Positions 17,524-26,887 of a stretch of DNA of 64,000 nt are shown here, piece after piece. This stretch comes from Acrocarpospora macrocephala (lineage in GTDB: Bacteria; Actinomycetota; Actinomycetes; Streptosporangiales; Streptosporangiaceae). A program made the translations under genes and the position numbers. The notes below the pieces were generated by a model. That model had not been told where the DNA came from, did not search any database, and saw nothing but the letters and a program-made list of their open reading frames with translations. Position 1 is the first letter of the stretch. Every line of letters begins with the position of its first letter. The stretch covers positions 1 to 64,000 of the forward strand of contig NZ_BLAE01000051.1 in the NCBI RefSeq assembly GCF_009687865.1, given 5' to 3'.

Positions 17524-18401
17524 CTCATCGACAGGGTACGGCGGGCCTGGCGGATGACGGCTTCGTCGACCATGCGGCCATCGTCGTCCACCAGGACGCC
17601 ATCAGGGGTGTTCTCGAAACGGGTGATCAGCGCTTGGGCGCGCGAGAGCTCGCCGGGGGTCGGCGTGAAAACCTCGTGCACGATGGGGATCTGCGCGGGA
17701 TGGATACACGCGCGGCCGTGGAAGCCCAGGCGCCGGAGGGCGTGCGTGGAGCGGCGGAGCGCGTCCGGGTCGGTGATGGCGGTGCTGACCGGGGCCAGCG
17801 GCGGGGCGAGACCGGCGGCGGCCGAGGCGAGGACGACGTGCGAGCGCGCCCAGAGGAGCTCGCGTTCGTCGTCGCCGGGGTCGACGCCCAGGTCGGCGCG
17901 GAGGTCGGCCTCGCCCAGCTGGAGGCGGGCGACCCGGGGGGCCTTGGCCAGCCGGGGTGCGCTCAGGACGGCCGCGGCGCTCTCCAGGATCGGGCAGAGC
18001 ACGAGGTGCGGGTAGTCGGCCAGCTTGCGATCCAGCTCGGCCAGCCAGTCCACGCTCTCGGTCTTGGCGACGCAGATGCCGGTCACGGCCGGGTGGGCGA
18101 CCTCGGCGAGGTCGGCTAGGCCCGCCTCGCCGGGGTTGATCCTGATCCAGAGCTGCGTCTCCCGAGCCACGGCGGGGCCATCGGAGGCGAGCCAGCGGGC
18201 GACCGTCGCGCGGGCCTGCGGTTTCGCGGCGGCGGGGACCGCGTCCTCCAGGTCCACGATCAGCGAGTCGGCGCCGCGAGTGGCGGCGCCGGCCAGCTTG
18301 CCCGGCTGGTCCCCGGGGACATAAAGGGCAGACCTGACCAGGCCTGGCGTGGTCCGGGCAGACGTGGTCCGGCCGGGCGCGGTCCGCTCAGGCGTGGTCA
18401 T
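17520..18401 (-). CDS. CitE/HpcH-HpaI-family lyase
   Basis: 293 residues. SALYVPGDQPGKL, DSLIVDLEDAV, LWIRINP, PILESAAAVL, LGEADLRADLG and GRACIHPAQIP are the typical signatures of the CitE beta subunit/malyl-CoA lyase family; the Glu and Asp that bind Mg are present. It probably cleaves or forms a C-C bond of a CoA thioester, consistent with the CoA-transferase in the same operon. Last gene of the minus-strand operon; 14 nt overlap with the hydantoinase gene, and its stop lies inside the terminator. Confidence 0.87.
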   Translation of the reverse strand: MTTPERTAPGRTTSARTTPGLVRSALYVPGDQPGKLAGAATRGADSLIVDLEDAVPAAAKPQARATVARWLASDGPAVARETQLWIRINPGEAGLADLAEVAHPAVTGICVAKTESVDWLAELDRKLADYPHLVLCPILESAAAVLSAPRLAKAPRVARLQLGEADLRADLGVDPGDDERELLWARSHVVLASAAAGLAPPLAPVSTAITDPDALRRSTHALRRLGFHGRACIHPAQIPIVHEVFTPTPGELSRAQALITRFENTPDGVLVDDDGRMVDEAVIRQARRTLSMS

Positions 18402-19857
18402 AAGGACGTGCCAGGTAGCGGCCGGACGGGCTGCCGACGACCTTGCCCGCCTCCAGGATGCGGGTGCCGCGCAGGAAGGTGTCGGTGACCTCGGCGGTGA
18501 GCTCGAAGCCCTCGAAGGGCGTGTACTCCTGGGTGGACTCGGAATCCTCGGCGCGGACGGTCCAGGTGCGGGCGGGATCGACCAGGGCGATGTCGGCGTC
18601 CTTGCCCAGCGCGAGGGAGCCCTTGCCGCGCAAGCCGTACCGGACGGCGGGGTTGCGGGAGGTGAGAGCGGCGATGCGGCCGTAGGAGAGGCCGCGGCGG
18701 CGACCCTCGGTGATCATGCCGGGGAGCAGGTACTCGGCGCCGCCGAAGCCGGATTTGGCCAGGAAGATGTCGTCGCGCGGGTCGCCGAACTTCAGCTCGT
18801 CGCGGCAGCAGGCGTGGTCGCTGACCACCCAGTCGACGGTGCCGTCGGCGACGTACTCCCAGAGCGCCTCCACGTCTTCGCGGGGCCGCAGCGGCGGGTT
18901 GACCTTGCCGCCCAGGCCGTGCGCGGTGGTGATGTCGGCGAGCAGGTGGCCCACGGTGACCTCGCGGCGGAAGTCGATGTGCGGGAAGGCGCTGGCCATC
19001 CGCACCGCCGCGTCGACCGCCTTGCGGGAGGACAGGTGGAGCAGGTTGATCGTGGGCAGGCCGGTCTCGTGCGCCAGGTAGGCGGCGATGGAGACCGCCA
19101 GGCCCTCGGAGTGCGGGGGCCTGGAGGCGCTGTAGGCGGCCAGGCCGGTCAGCTCGCCGGCCTCCTCGACCATCCGGGTGTAGGCGGTCATGATCTCGGC
19201 GGTCTCGCAGTGCAGGGACAGCGAGATCTCCTCGGCCAGGTGCGGGAACCGTTCCCTGGCCGCGCGGACGCCGCGCATCACGAACTCGAAGTGCGCGTAG
19301 TCGTACCGCTCGCCCGGCGGGGTCATCAGGAACGCGCTCTGGTCGGCCGAGCGCCCGTGCAGCCCGTGGCCGCCGTAGAACATGAAGACCTTGAACGAGG
19401 TGACGCCGAACCGCTCCACCAGGTCGGGGATCTCCTCGATGTGCCGGCGGGACATCGGCGCGAGGTGGAAGGCGTAGTCCACGTGCGCGCCGCCCCGCGC
19501 CAGGTCCAGCACCTCGGGGAAGAAGTCGGCGTAGTCGCCGCCCTTGTTCAGGTAGTACTGGCCGGTCCGCATGTAGGTGAGGGCGGAGGTGACCCCGCCC
19601 TGGGCGCAGGCCCGGCTCTCGCTGGCGGTGTCCTCGGCCAGCGGGTTGTAGATGCCCCAGTGCTGGTGGGCGTCGACCACGCCGGGAAAGGCGAGCTTCC
19701 CGCCGCCGTCCACCACCTGGGGGACGCCGGTCACGTCGAGACCGGGGGCCACCGCGGCGATCTTCCCGTCCCGTACGGCGATGTCGCCCGCCACCGGCTC
19801 GTCCCGGTCGGGGTCCACGACCAGGACGTTCTTGATCACCAGGTCGAATTCACTCAT
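18388..19857 (-). CDS. Dihydropyrimidinase/hydantoinase-type amidohydrolase
   Basis: 489 residues. Binuclear-metal amidohydrolase residues are all visible: DAHQH, carboxylysine candidate in SFKVFMFYGG, LHCE, LLHLSS and VVSDHAC. The family opens cyclic amides (dihydropyrimidines, hydantoins, allantoin). Its substrate here should be a ring intermediate of the operon's pathway. It overlaps the MmgE/PrpD gene by 8 nt and the CitE-like gene by 14 nt, indicating one transcript. Confidence 0.88.
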   Translation of the reverse strand: MSEFDLVIKNVLVVDPDRDEPVAGDIAVRDGKIAAVAPGLDVTGVPQVVDGGGKLAFPGVVDAHQHWGIYNPLAEDTASESRACAQGGVTSALTYMRTGQYYLNKGGDYADFFPEVLDLARGGAHVDYAFHLAPMSRRHIEEIPDLVERFGVTSFKVFMFYGGHGLHGRSADQSAFLMTPPGERYDYAHFEFVMRGVRAARERFPHLAEEISLSLHCETAEIMTAYTRMVEEAGELTGLAAYSASRPPHSEGLAVSIAAYLAHETGLPTINLLHLSSRKAVDAAVRMASAFPHIDFRREVTVGHLLADITTAHGLGGKVNPPLRPREDVEALWEYVADGTVDWVVSDHACCRDELKFGDPRDDIFLAKSGFGGAEYLLPGMITEGRRRGLSYGRIAALTSRNPAVRYGLRGKGSLALGKDADIALVDPARTWTVRAEDSESTQEYTPFEGFELTAEVTDTFLRGTRILEAGKVVGSPSGRYLARPYDHA

Positions 19858-21292
19858 CGCCGTCCCCCGTCTCGGGTTCCAGCTCCGCCAGCGGGCGGAG
19901 CAGCTCGCTCACGTGCGCCAGGCCGGTCAGCCCGCGCACCCGTTCTGCCACCTCGGCGGCCCGGCCGGCCAGCAGCCGCCCCTTGGTGTTGTCCAGGAAC
20001 TTGCCGGTCAGCTCGGCCTCCGACAGCGGCCGGTCCGGGCCGCCCCGGTTGGTCAGCACCTCCTGCCGCCACTCCCGGCCGTCGGAGTCGACGGCGGTCA
20101 GGATGGCGGGGAACTGGGCCGGGAAGATCGCGGTGGCCCGGTCGTCGGCCACCACCTCGACCTTGGCCATCAGCGCCCGGCGGCGCGGATCGCGGGCCAG
20201 CTCGTCGGTGTAGTCGTCCAGGCTCGCGCCCAGACCTCCCCCGCCGAGCAGGCCGGTGACCACCGCGTACGGCCCGCTGAACTGGGCCTGATAGCCGGTC
20301 TCCGGCGCGCGCTTGACCTCGATCGGCTGCCCGATGGTGCGGACGACGGGCGCGGGCACCCCGAGCACCAGCCGGTCCACCCGGTCCGGGTCGAGGCCCT
20401 GCTCGCGCAGCGCGCGGGCGGCGTCCACGGCGGTGTGGGTGAAGTGGTTGGCCGGATACGGCTTGAAGAAGATCCCGGGAACCGCCCACTCGACCCCGAG
20501 GCCACCCGTGATCTGCGCGGCGTCGTAATTCCCGCCGAGGAACGCCTGGAAGAAGCCGAACCGGCCCTCCAGCACGGTCGGCGGCCCGGTGAAGCCGCGC
20601 CGGACCAGGTCGGCGGCGGTGACCGCGGCATGCGCGGCCCACCCGCAGTGCAGCCGCTTGACGGTGCCGCCGGTCCGGTTGGACTCGATCAGGCCGGACG
20701 CCATGGAGGCGGCCACGCCCAGGCAGTCGAGCAGCCCTTCGGCGTCCAGGCCGAGCAGCAACCCGGCGGCGACGGAGCCGCCGAGCGTGCCGCAGATGGA
20801 GGTGGCGTGCTGCCCGCGCTCGAAGAACGTGGAGTTGCCGGCCTGCGGGTCGTACCCGGCCATGCCGAGCCTGGCGCAGACCTCCAGGCCGACCGCGATG
20901 GCCCGGACCACCTCCTCGCCGCTCGCGCCGGACAGTTCGGCGGCGGCCAGCGCGGTCGGCACCACGGACGCGCTCGGGTGGAGCACCGACGGCAGGTGGG
21001 TGTCGTCGTAGTCGAGCGAGTGAGCCAGCACGCCGTTGGCCAGCGCGGCCAGCGGCGCGGGCGACCCGCCGGGGCCACCGCCGACGACGTGCGCCTGCGC
21101 CGCCCCACCCTGATCGCGTACGTACGACACGATGGCCGCACTGGTGGGCAGCCGGTGCGCCGCCACGCACAGGCCGAGCACGTCCAGGACGCGCTGCTGC
21201 ACGCTGACCACGACATCGGCGGGGAGCGAGCGGAAGGAGGTGTCGGTGGCGAACCCGGCGAGGATCCGGCCCAGGGTCGGCTCGGCCATCAC
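19850..21292 (-). CDS. MmgE/PrpD-family protein
   Basis: 480 residues with family signatures VLDVLGLCVAA, NGVLAHSLDYDDTH, HPSASVVPTALA and NRTGGTVKRLHCGWAAHAAV. Relatives are 2-methylcitrate dehydratase, cis-aconitate decarboxylase and several uncharacterised hydro-lyases. It may dehydrate or isomerise a carboxylic intermediate. The start overlaps the stop of the cyclase gene (ATGA). Confidence 0.87.
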   Translation of the reverse strand: MMAEPTLGRILAGFATDTSFRSLPADVVVSVQQRVLDVLGLCVAAHRLPTSAAIVSYVRDQGGAAQAHVVGGGPGGSPAPLAALANGVLAHSLDYDDTHLPSVLHPSASVVPTALAAAELSGASGEEVVRAIAVGLEVCARLGMAGYDPQAGNSTFFERGQHATSICGTLGGSVAAGLLLGLDAEGLLDCLGVAASMASGLIESNRTGGTVKRLHCGWAAHAAVTAADLVRRGFTGPPTVLEGRFGFFQAFLGGNYDAAQITGGLGVEWAVPGIFFKPYPANHFTHTAVDAARALREQGLDPDRVDRLVLGVPAPVVRTIGQPIEVKRAPETGYQAQFSGPYAVVTGLLGGGGLGASLDDYTDELARDPRRRALMAKVEVVADDRATAIFPAQFPAILTAVDSDGREWRQEVLTNRGGPDRPLSEAELTGKFLDNTKGRLLAGRAAEVAERVRGLTGLAHVSELLRPLAELEPETGDGDE

Positions 21293-22116
21293 GCCCGCCC
21301 GACGACGGCGAGCGGGCGCACGGGGGAGCCGGTCGCGCCGTGCAGGGGCAGCGGGGCCAGCACGAAGGTGAACTCGTGCACGCCGGCGGCGGCAAGTTCC
21401 TCCAGCGCCATCGTCTCGATCAGGTAGATGCCGGCCTCGACCAGCAGCACCCGGTGCGCGGGCAGCGAGCTGTGCCCCCGGCCGGGGCTCAGCCGCTCGA
21501 ACGCGATGGTGTCCGCGCCCGCGGCGTGCACACCCCGTTCGGCCAGCCAGTACGCCCCCGCCTCGCCGATGCCCGGCACGCCGGTGTCGTGCCCCAGATA
21601 GCGGGTGCGATCAGGGTCGTCGAAGTGACGCCCCCAGCCGCTGCGGATCAGCACCACGTCCCCCTGCCCGACCGGGGTGCTCTGGGCGCTTTCCGCCAGC
21701 TCCAGGTCGGCGGGAGTGATCTCGTACCCGCCTGCGCAGGGCCGCCCGAGGCGCGGAATGTCCAGCAGGACCCCACGCCGGAATATCGGCTCGATGGTGT
21801 GCACCCCATGGTCGGGGTAGCCGCCCTCGCGGCAGGCCAGGTGGGCGTCGGCGCCGCCATGCAGCAGCCCGTCGTGCGAGACGTGGGCCAGCGCGTCGAT
21901 GTGGGTGCCGACATGGGTGCCCATGACCAGCATGTCGTTGGCGGCCGAGCCGCCGTCGCCGCGAACCCGGTCGCCGTGCCGCCGGGGCAGGGTACGCCAG
22001 TAGGCGGGATGGTTGGGCGACTGCGGCATGCCGACGAACAGCGGGCGGGCCAGGTCGTAGACGGTCAGCCCGCCGCGTACCGCCGCGAGCAGCGGGTCGA
22101 TTCCGGTGATGGTCAT
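21289..22116 (-). CDS. Cyclase/kynurenine-formamidase-like metal hydrolase
   Basis: 275 residues. The metal motif HVGTHIDALAH (HxGTHxD...H) defines the cyclase family that includes bacterial kynurenine formamidase and isatin hydrolase. These hydrolyse a C-N bond in ring or formamide compounds. ATG 22116 was chosen (MTITGIDPLL); AGAAGAAACGAGA upstream is a weak ribosome site. The gap to the CoA-transferase is 47 nt; it overlaps the MmgE/PrpD start downstream. Confidence 0.85.
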   Translation of the reverse strand: MTITGIDPLLAAVRGGLTVYDLARPLFVGMPQSPNHPAYWRTLPRRHGDRVRGDGGSAANDMLVMGTHVGTHIDALAHVSHDGLLHGGADAHLACREGGYPDHGVHTIEPIFRRGVLLDIPRLGRPCAGGYEITPADLELAESAQSTPVGQGDVVLIRSGWGRHFDDPDRTRYLGHDTGVPGIGEAGAYWLAERGVHAAGADTIAFERLSPGRGHSSLPAHRVLLVEAGIYLIETMALEELAAAGVHEFTFVLAPLPLHGATGSPVRPLAVVGRA

Positions 22117-22163
22117 GTCTTCTCGTTTCTTCTGCTGGGCGGCCTTCTTTCGCGGGAGTACGG

Positions 22164-23366
22164 CTATGCCACGATCTGCTCCTCCCGCAGCGCGGCCAGC
22201 TCCGCCGCGTCCAGGCCCAGCTCCCCGGACAGCACGTGGTCGGTGTCGGCGCCGAGCTCCCGGCCGGTGAACCTGATCCGCCCCGGGGTGGCCGACATCC
22301 GCCACATCACGTTGTGCATGAGCAGCGGGCCGAGGTCGGCGTCCTCGACCCGGGTGAGCATGCCGGTCTCCCGCACGTGCGGATCCCCGGCCAGGTCGCG
22401 GGAGTCGTAGACGGGGGCGACGGCGGCGCCCGCCTCGGCGAACGCGGCCAGCACCTGGTCGCGGGGCCGGGCCGCGATCCAGTCGCCGACCACCTTGTCC
22501 AGCAGTTCCACGTGCTCGGCCCGGCCGCGGCCGGTGGCGAACCACGGTTCGTCGATCAGCTCGGGGTCGCCGACCAGGCGCATCAGCCGTTCGGCGATCT
22601 GCTGGGCGCTGGTGGAGACGGCCACCCAGTAGCCGTCGCCGGTCCGGTAGGTGTTGCGCGGCGCGTTGTTGGTGGAGCGGTTGCCGTGCCGGGTCTCGAC
22701 CACGCCGAGCTGGTCGTAGACGGTGGGGGAAGGGCCGACCGCGGTCATCAGCGGCTCCAGCAGGCTCATGTCGATGACCTGGCCGGGGTGTCCTGGGGTG
22801 CGTTCCCGGTGGAGGAGGGCCATCGTGGTGGCGGCGGCCGCGGCGATGCCGCACACGCTGTCGGCCAGGCCGAAGGCCGGGAGGGTGGGCGGTCCGTCCG
22901 GGTCGCCGGTGAGGTGGGCGAAGCCGCTCATCGCCTCGGCCAGGGTGCCGAAGCCGGCCCGGCCCGCGTACGGACCTTGCTGGCCGAAGCCGGTGATCCG
23001 GACGATGACCAGCCCGGGGTTGACCTCGTGCAGCAGGTCGGGGCCGAGACCCCAGCGTTCCAGGGTGCCGGGACGGAAGTTCTCCACCAGCACGTCCGAG
23101 CGCTCCGCCAGGCGCAGCAGCAGGGCGGCGCCCTTCGGGTCGCTGAGTTTCAGGCCGAGTGTCCGCTTGTTGCGGGAGATCTCCTTCCACCACAGCGCAT
23201 GGCCGTCCTTGGACGCGCCGTGCCCGCGCATGCCGTCCCCGGCCACCGGGTGCTCGATCTTCAGCACCTCGGCGCCGAAGTCGCCGAGCAGCTGGGCGCA
23301 GAGCGGCCCGGCCAGAATGGTCGAGACGTCCAGGACCCGCAGCCCGTGCAGCGGTCCGTCCGGCAT
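22164..23366 (-). CDS. CaiB/BaiF family (class III) CoA-transferase
   Basis: 400 residues. LRVLDVSTILAGPLCAQLLGDFGAEVLKIEHP, NKRTLGLKLSDPKG and ENFRPG are hallmarks; the catalytic Asp is expected in FGLADSVCG. It moves CoA between acids, so the pathway uses CoA thioesters. ATG 23366 follows GGGGGT by a few nt and fits family length; the 12-kDa upstream extension of the open frame is not supported. Confidence 0.9.
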   Translation of the reverse strand: MPDGPLHGLRVLDVSTILAGPLCAQLLGDFGAEVLKIEHPVAGDGMRGHGASKDGHALWWKEISRNKRTLGLKLSDPKGAALLLRLAERSDVLVENFRPGTLERWGLGPDLLHEVNPGLVIVRITGFGQQGPYAGRAGFGTLAEAMSGFAHLTGDPDGPPTLPAFGLADSVCGIAAAAATTMALLHRERTPGHPGQVIDMSLLEPLMTAVGPSPTVYDQLGVVETRHGNRSTNNAPRNTYRTGDGYWVAVSTSAQQIAERLMRLVGDPELIDEPWFATGRGRAEHVELLDKVVGDWIAARPRDQVLAAFAEAGAAVAPVYDSRDLAGDPHVRETGMLTRVEDADLGPLLMHNVMWRMSATPGRIRFTGRELGADTDHVLSGELGLDAAELAALREEQIVA

Positions 23367-23397
23367 TGCTACCCCCAAGTCGTGAAAAATCGTGAAT

Positions 23398-24240
23398 TTA
23401 GGCCACGTCGCCCGGCGCGCCTGCGGCGGGGCGGTACCCGAGCTCGCTGGATATGACGGCCGCCGCCGCCACAATCTGCGCGGCCAGCGCGTCCCGGCGG
23501 CTGCGGGTGAACATGTCCTGGTGGCCGCAGAGCGAGACCGAGCCGACCACCTGGCCGGTCGCCCCGTACACCGCGGCGGCGACGCTGGCCGCCCCCGACT
23601 GGCGCTCGCCGGAGCTGGCCGCGTAGCCGAGGCGGCGGATCCGGTCGATCTCCTCGCGGAGCGTGTCGGCCGAGGTGATGGTCGCGTCGGTGACGCTGTC
23701 CAGCCGGTGGTGGGCGACGTAGTCGGCCACCTCGCCGTCCGGCAGCGCCGCCAGGATGGCCTTGGAGGACGACCCGGCGTGCAGCGGGTGGCTGGTGCCG
23801 AGCGCCACCGACATGCGGATCTCGTGGGTGGACAGCACCTGGTCCACGTACACCCGGGACCAGCCCTGCCGCAGCGACAGCGTGGAGGTCTCGCCGGTGC
23901 GCTCGGTCAGCGCCACCAGGTGCCGGTGCGCGACCGCCGCCACGTCGAACTCGCGCATCGCCGCCAGGCCGATCTTCAGCGCCAGCGGCCCCAGCTGGTA
24001 GACCTTCGTGTCCTCGTCGAACCGCAGGAACCCGCCGACCACCAGCTCGCGCAGGATGCGGTGGGCCACCGCCTTGGACAGGCCGGTCTCCCTGGCGAGC
24101 ATGGAGACGCCGGGCGGCCGGGGTGACCGGGCCACGGCGTCCATCACCGACAGGGCGCGGGCGATGCCCGAACGGGACGGTCCCTGCTCTTCTGCCAGGT
24201 CGTTGGGGTCCATCGGAGCCTTTTCTGTGGAAATGGTCAT
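23398..24240 (-). CDS. IclR-family regulator inside the catabolic operon
   Basis: 280 residues. Winged helix (about 20-85: RALSVMDAVARSPRPPGVSMLARETGLSKAVAHRILREL), then the IclR effector domain ending in SGAASVAAAVYG and SVSLCGHQ. It lies between the alpha/beta hydrolase-Ohr gene (26 nt away) and the CoA-transferase gene (31 nt), on the same strand, so it is probably co-transcribed and autoregulates the operon. Its operator is not known; a 7-bp inverted repeat upstream of the first operon gene is a candidate. Confidence 0.9.
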   Translation of the reverse strand: MTISTEKAPMDPNDLAEEQGPSRSGIARALSVMDAVARSPRPPGVSMLARETGLSKAVAHRILRELVVGGFLRFDEDTKVYQLGPLALKIGLAAMREFDVAAVAHRHLVALTERTGETSTLSLRQGWSRVYVDQVLSTHEIRMSVALGTSHPLHAGSSSKAILAALPDGEVADYVAHHRLDSVTDATITSADTLREEIDRIRRLGYAASSGERQSGAASVAAAVYGATGQVVGSVSLCGHQDMFTRSRRDALAAQIVAAAAVISSELGYRPAAGAPGDVA

Positions 24241-24266
24241 GGGGGAAGTCCAGTGGCAGGCGCCGC

Positions 24267-25517
24267 TCAGCCGCCACCGATCACTTCGATCGTGACCTTG
24301 GTGTTGCCGCGGATCGCGTTGGAGTACGGGCAGACCAGGTCGGCCTGCCGTACCAGGCGTTCCAGGTCATGCTGCGGGCAGTCGGGGGCCTGGATGCGGA
24401 GCGCGGCCTCGATCCGGTAGGTCCCGCCGGGGGCGGTGCCGAGCGTGACGGCGGCGGTCACCTCGACCGGTCCGGTGGAGACCCGCTCGCGCCGGGCGAC
24501 GACCGCCAGCGCGCTGTCGAAGCAGGCCGCGTACCCGGCGGCGAACAGCTCCTCGGGGTCGGTGCCGGAGGCCGTCCGGTCGCTCGGCCGGATGAGGGTT
24601 GCGGTGAAGTCGCCGGTGAGCGACTTGGCGGTACCGCCACGTCCGCCGGTGACCGCCACCCGGGCGGTGTAGACAGGGGTGAAAGATGCCTGGCTGCGCG
24701 AGGCGTGTGCGAGTACGTGCGCGGCGGCCTCCTTGGCGAAGGCCTGCGGCTGCTCCTCGGCCACGAAGTCGGTGCCGCCGGGGATGGTGACCAGCGGCGC
24801 GTCCGGGAAGGCGGCGGTGACCACGTCGTTCATCCGGTTGAGCACGTCCTGGTCGCCGTGCAGGAGCAGCGTGGGGATCCCGGCCAGCGCCGGCACGTCC
24901 AGCTCGTGGTCGAACACGGCGCGGTAGGCGACCGCGTAGTCGGGGCCGACGCTCAGGTACTCGGCGACCTGGCGGCTGGCCGACTCGCCGGAGATGGTCG
25001 GGTAGAGCCAGCGGATGCGGTCCCAGATGACGGTCAGGTGGGCGCCGTCCCCGGTGACCGTGTAGCCGGGGGCGTACCCGGCCTTCTTCTCCGCGCGTTC
25101 GGCGGGGCTGTACAGGGGGATGCCCTGGAAGATCAGGCCGGTCACCCTGTCCCGCTGCTGGAGGGCGGCTTCGGCGGCGACGATCGCGCCGGTGTGCTGG
25201 CCGAGCAGGTGGACGCGGCCGAGGCCGAGGGCGTCGATGATCTGCCAAATCGCTCGCGCGTACTCGGGGATGGTCCATTGCGCGGGGGCGGCGTCCGACA
25301 GGCCGAAGCCAGGGGTGTCGACGGCGATGGCGTGCACGCCGTGCCCGGCCAGTTCGGCCAGCGCGGGCTCGTAGGTGGCCGAGGAGAGCGGGGACTGGTG
25401 GAGCAGCACCAGCGGCGGCGCGGCGGGGTCGCCTGCCTCCCGGTAGTGCACCTGCCCCCAGGGGAGGGTCAGGTACGCGCGCGGCGAGCCGCCCCGCAGA
25501 TGCGTCACGAAGCTCAC
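24267..25517 (-). CDS. Alpha/beta hydrolase fused to an OsmC/Ohr peroxidase domain
   Basis: 416 residues in two clear parts. Residues 15-270 are an alpha/beta hydrolase (VLLHQSPLSS, AVDTPGFGLSD, GDQD), but the nucleophile elbow reads GQHTG (His108) instead of GxSxG. Residues 280-416 are a complete Ohr-type domain with both redox cysteines, Cys332 in GYAACFDSAL and Cys396 in VCPYSN. GTG 25517 overlaps the stop of the M20 gene (GTGA). Ohr domains reduce organic hydroperoxides; the fusion may handle a peroxide or thioester formed in this pathway. Confidence 0.87.
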   Translation of the reverse strand: MSFVTHLRGGSPRAYLTLPWGQVHYREAGDPAAPPLVLLHQSPLSSATYEPALAELAGHGVHAIAVDTPGFGLSDAAPAQWTIPEYARAIWQIIDALGLGRVHLLGQHTGAIVAAEAALQQRDRVTGLIFQGIPLYSPAERAEKKAGYAPGYTVTGDGAHLTVIWDRIRWLYPTISGESASRQVAEYLSVGPDYAVAYRAVFDHELDVPALAGIPTLLLHGDQDVLNRMNDVVTAAFPDAPLVTIPGGTDFVAEEQPQAFAKEAAAHVLAHASRSQASFTPVYTARVAVTGGRGGTAKSLTGDFTATLIRPSDRTASGTDPEELFAAGYAACFDSALAVVARRERVSTGPVEVTAAVTLGTAPGGTYRIEAALRIQAPDCPQHDLERLVRQADLVCPYSNAIRGNTKVTIEVIGGG

Positions 25518-26875
25518 GCCGTCACCGCCATCGCGCCCATGACCTCGATCACGTGCTTGATCCCGTTGCGGTAGTCGTCCAGCCGGATGTTCTCGTTGGG
25601 ACCGTCCACGCCGGAGTCGAACCTGGACACCCCTACCCCGACGATCGGCAGCCCGGCCAGCACGCCCTGATTGCCCACCCACTGGGTGTAGGGCTCCACC
25701 ACCGGCTCGGCCCCGTACGCCCGGCGGGCCGCGTCGGCGACCAGGGTGACGAATGGGTCGCGGTGGTCGGTGAGGTTCGGGCGGCTGGTCGCCATGGTCT
25801 CCACTGCCAGGTCGCCGAAGCCCTGGTCGGCCAGGTGCTTGACGACGGCCTCCCGGACCCTGGCCGGGTCCTGCCCGGCGATCAGGCGGATCTCCAGCTT
25901 GGCGGAGGCGGTGGACGGGATGCCCAGGGTGACATCGTCCCGGTTGTCGCCGCCGGTGAAGCCGGTGACGGTCAGCGTCGGGCGGGTCCTGATCTCGACG
26001 GCGGCCTGCTCGTCGGTGAGGTCCCCGAGGAAACGGTCCACTCCGGCCCGGTTGCGCAGTAACTCCCCGTCGAAGTGGAGCGCCCGCAGCAGGTCCAGCT
26101 CGGTGCCGGTGGGCACCCGGGCGCCGTCGGCGAAGCCAGGCACCAGCACCGTGCCGTCCGGCCGCTGCAGGGTGGCCAGCGCCGCCGCGAGCCGGGCCGT
26201 CGCGGCCGGGAGCAGAGCGGTGTTCTGGCTGGTCAGCTCGCGGCTCAGGGTGGTCGCGGTGAGCCGCAGGTAGAGGATGCCCTTCTCGGACAGCTTCAGC
26301 AGCGGCCGGTCGGCCGCGTCCACCCAGGAGTTCTCCCAGAGCGCCGCGTCGGAGGCCAGCCGGTCGGCGTGCGCCGCGACGAAGGAGGCCAGGCCGGGGC
26401 TGTGCAGCTGCCGCTTGCCCTCGATCAGGAACCGGCTGGTGACCGGCGCGTCCAGTCCCGCCAGTCGGAACGCGGCCGCCGCGTGCACCCGCGACATCAG
26501 GGCGCCCTTGTCGTCGGCGACGCCGCGCGCGTACAGACGGTCGTCCCTGACCTCGGCCGCGTACGGCGGGCTGGTCCACGCGTCGTCGTCCCCGGTCGGC
26601 TCCACCTCGACGTCATAGTGATTGAAGTGCAACAACGCGGGAGAACCCCCGCCGAACTCACCGATCACGTACGGATAGGAGTGCTCCCACGGCACGATTT
26701 CGGCGCTCCCGCCCCACCGGCGCAGCGACCCGGCCACGAAATCGGCGGTGACCGCCATCTGATCCGGCTCCTGGCGGCGGCTGCGGATCCGGCACAACTC
26801 CTGAAGCTCGGCGACGAAGGTGTCGAAATGCTCGTCGACCGCGGCCAGCGCGGCCGAGACGTCGTACTGAGGCAT
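25514..26875 (-). CDS. M20-family metallopeptidase-like protein with altered catalytic residues
   Basis: 453 residues, full length for M20. First metal pair is present: His86-x-Asp88 (NHYDV) and Asp121-Asp122 (ADDKG). The next motif, normally EGxEE, is E152-G-K-R-Q156, so the general-base Glu and the following ligand Glu are replaced by Arg and Gln. The last ligand His before PNEN is Asp (VDGPNENIRLDDY). Dimerisation domain is normal (IPSTASAKLEIRLI). It may be a non-hydrolytic or re-tuned member. Operon context would suggest hydrolysis of an N-carbamoyl or N-acyl product of the hydantoinase. Confidence 0.82.
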   Translation of the reverse strand: MPQYDVSAALAAVDEHFDTFVAELQELCRIRSRRQEPDQMAVTADFVAGSLRRWGGSAEIVPWEHSYPYVIGEFGGGSPALLHFNHYDVEVEPTGDDDAWTSPPYAAEVRDDRLYARGVADDKGALMSRVHAAAAFRLAGLDAPVTSRFLIEGKRQLHSPGLASFVAAHADRLASDAALWENSWVDAADRPLLKLSEKGILYLRLTATTLSRELTSQNTALLPAATARLAAALATLQRPDGTVLVPGFADGARVPTGTELDLLRALHFDGELLRNRAGVDRFLGDLTDEQAAVEIRTRPTLTVTGFTGGDNRDDVTLGIPSTASAKLEIRLIAGQDPARVREAVVKHLADQGFGDLAVETMATSRPNLTDHRDPFVTLVADAARRAYGAEPVVEPYTQWVGNQGVLAGLPIVGVGVSRFDSGVDGPNENIRLDDYRNGIKHVIEVMGAMAVTA

Positions 26876-26887
26876 GGGGGGTTCCTT

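Noticed and set aside
19652-21427. Long plus-strand frames opposite the MmgE/PrpD and hydantoinase genes
   Set aside because: Shadow frames of high-GC coding DNA; repetitive arginine- and glycine-rich translation.
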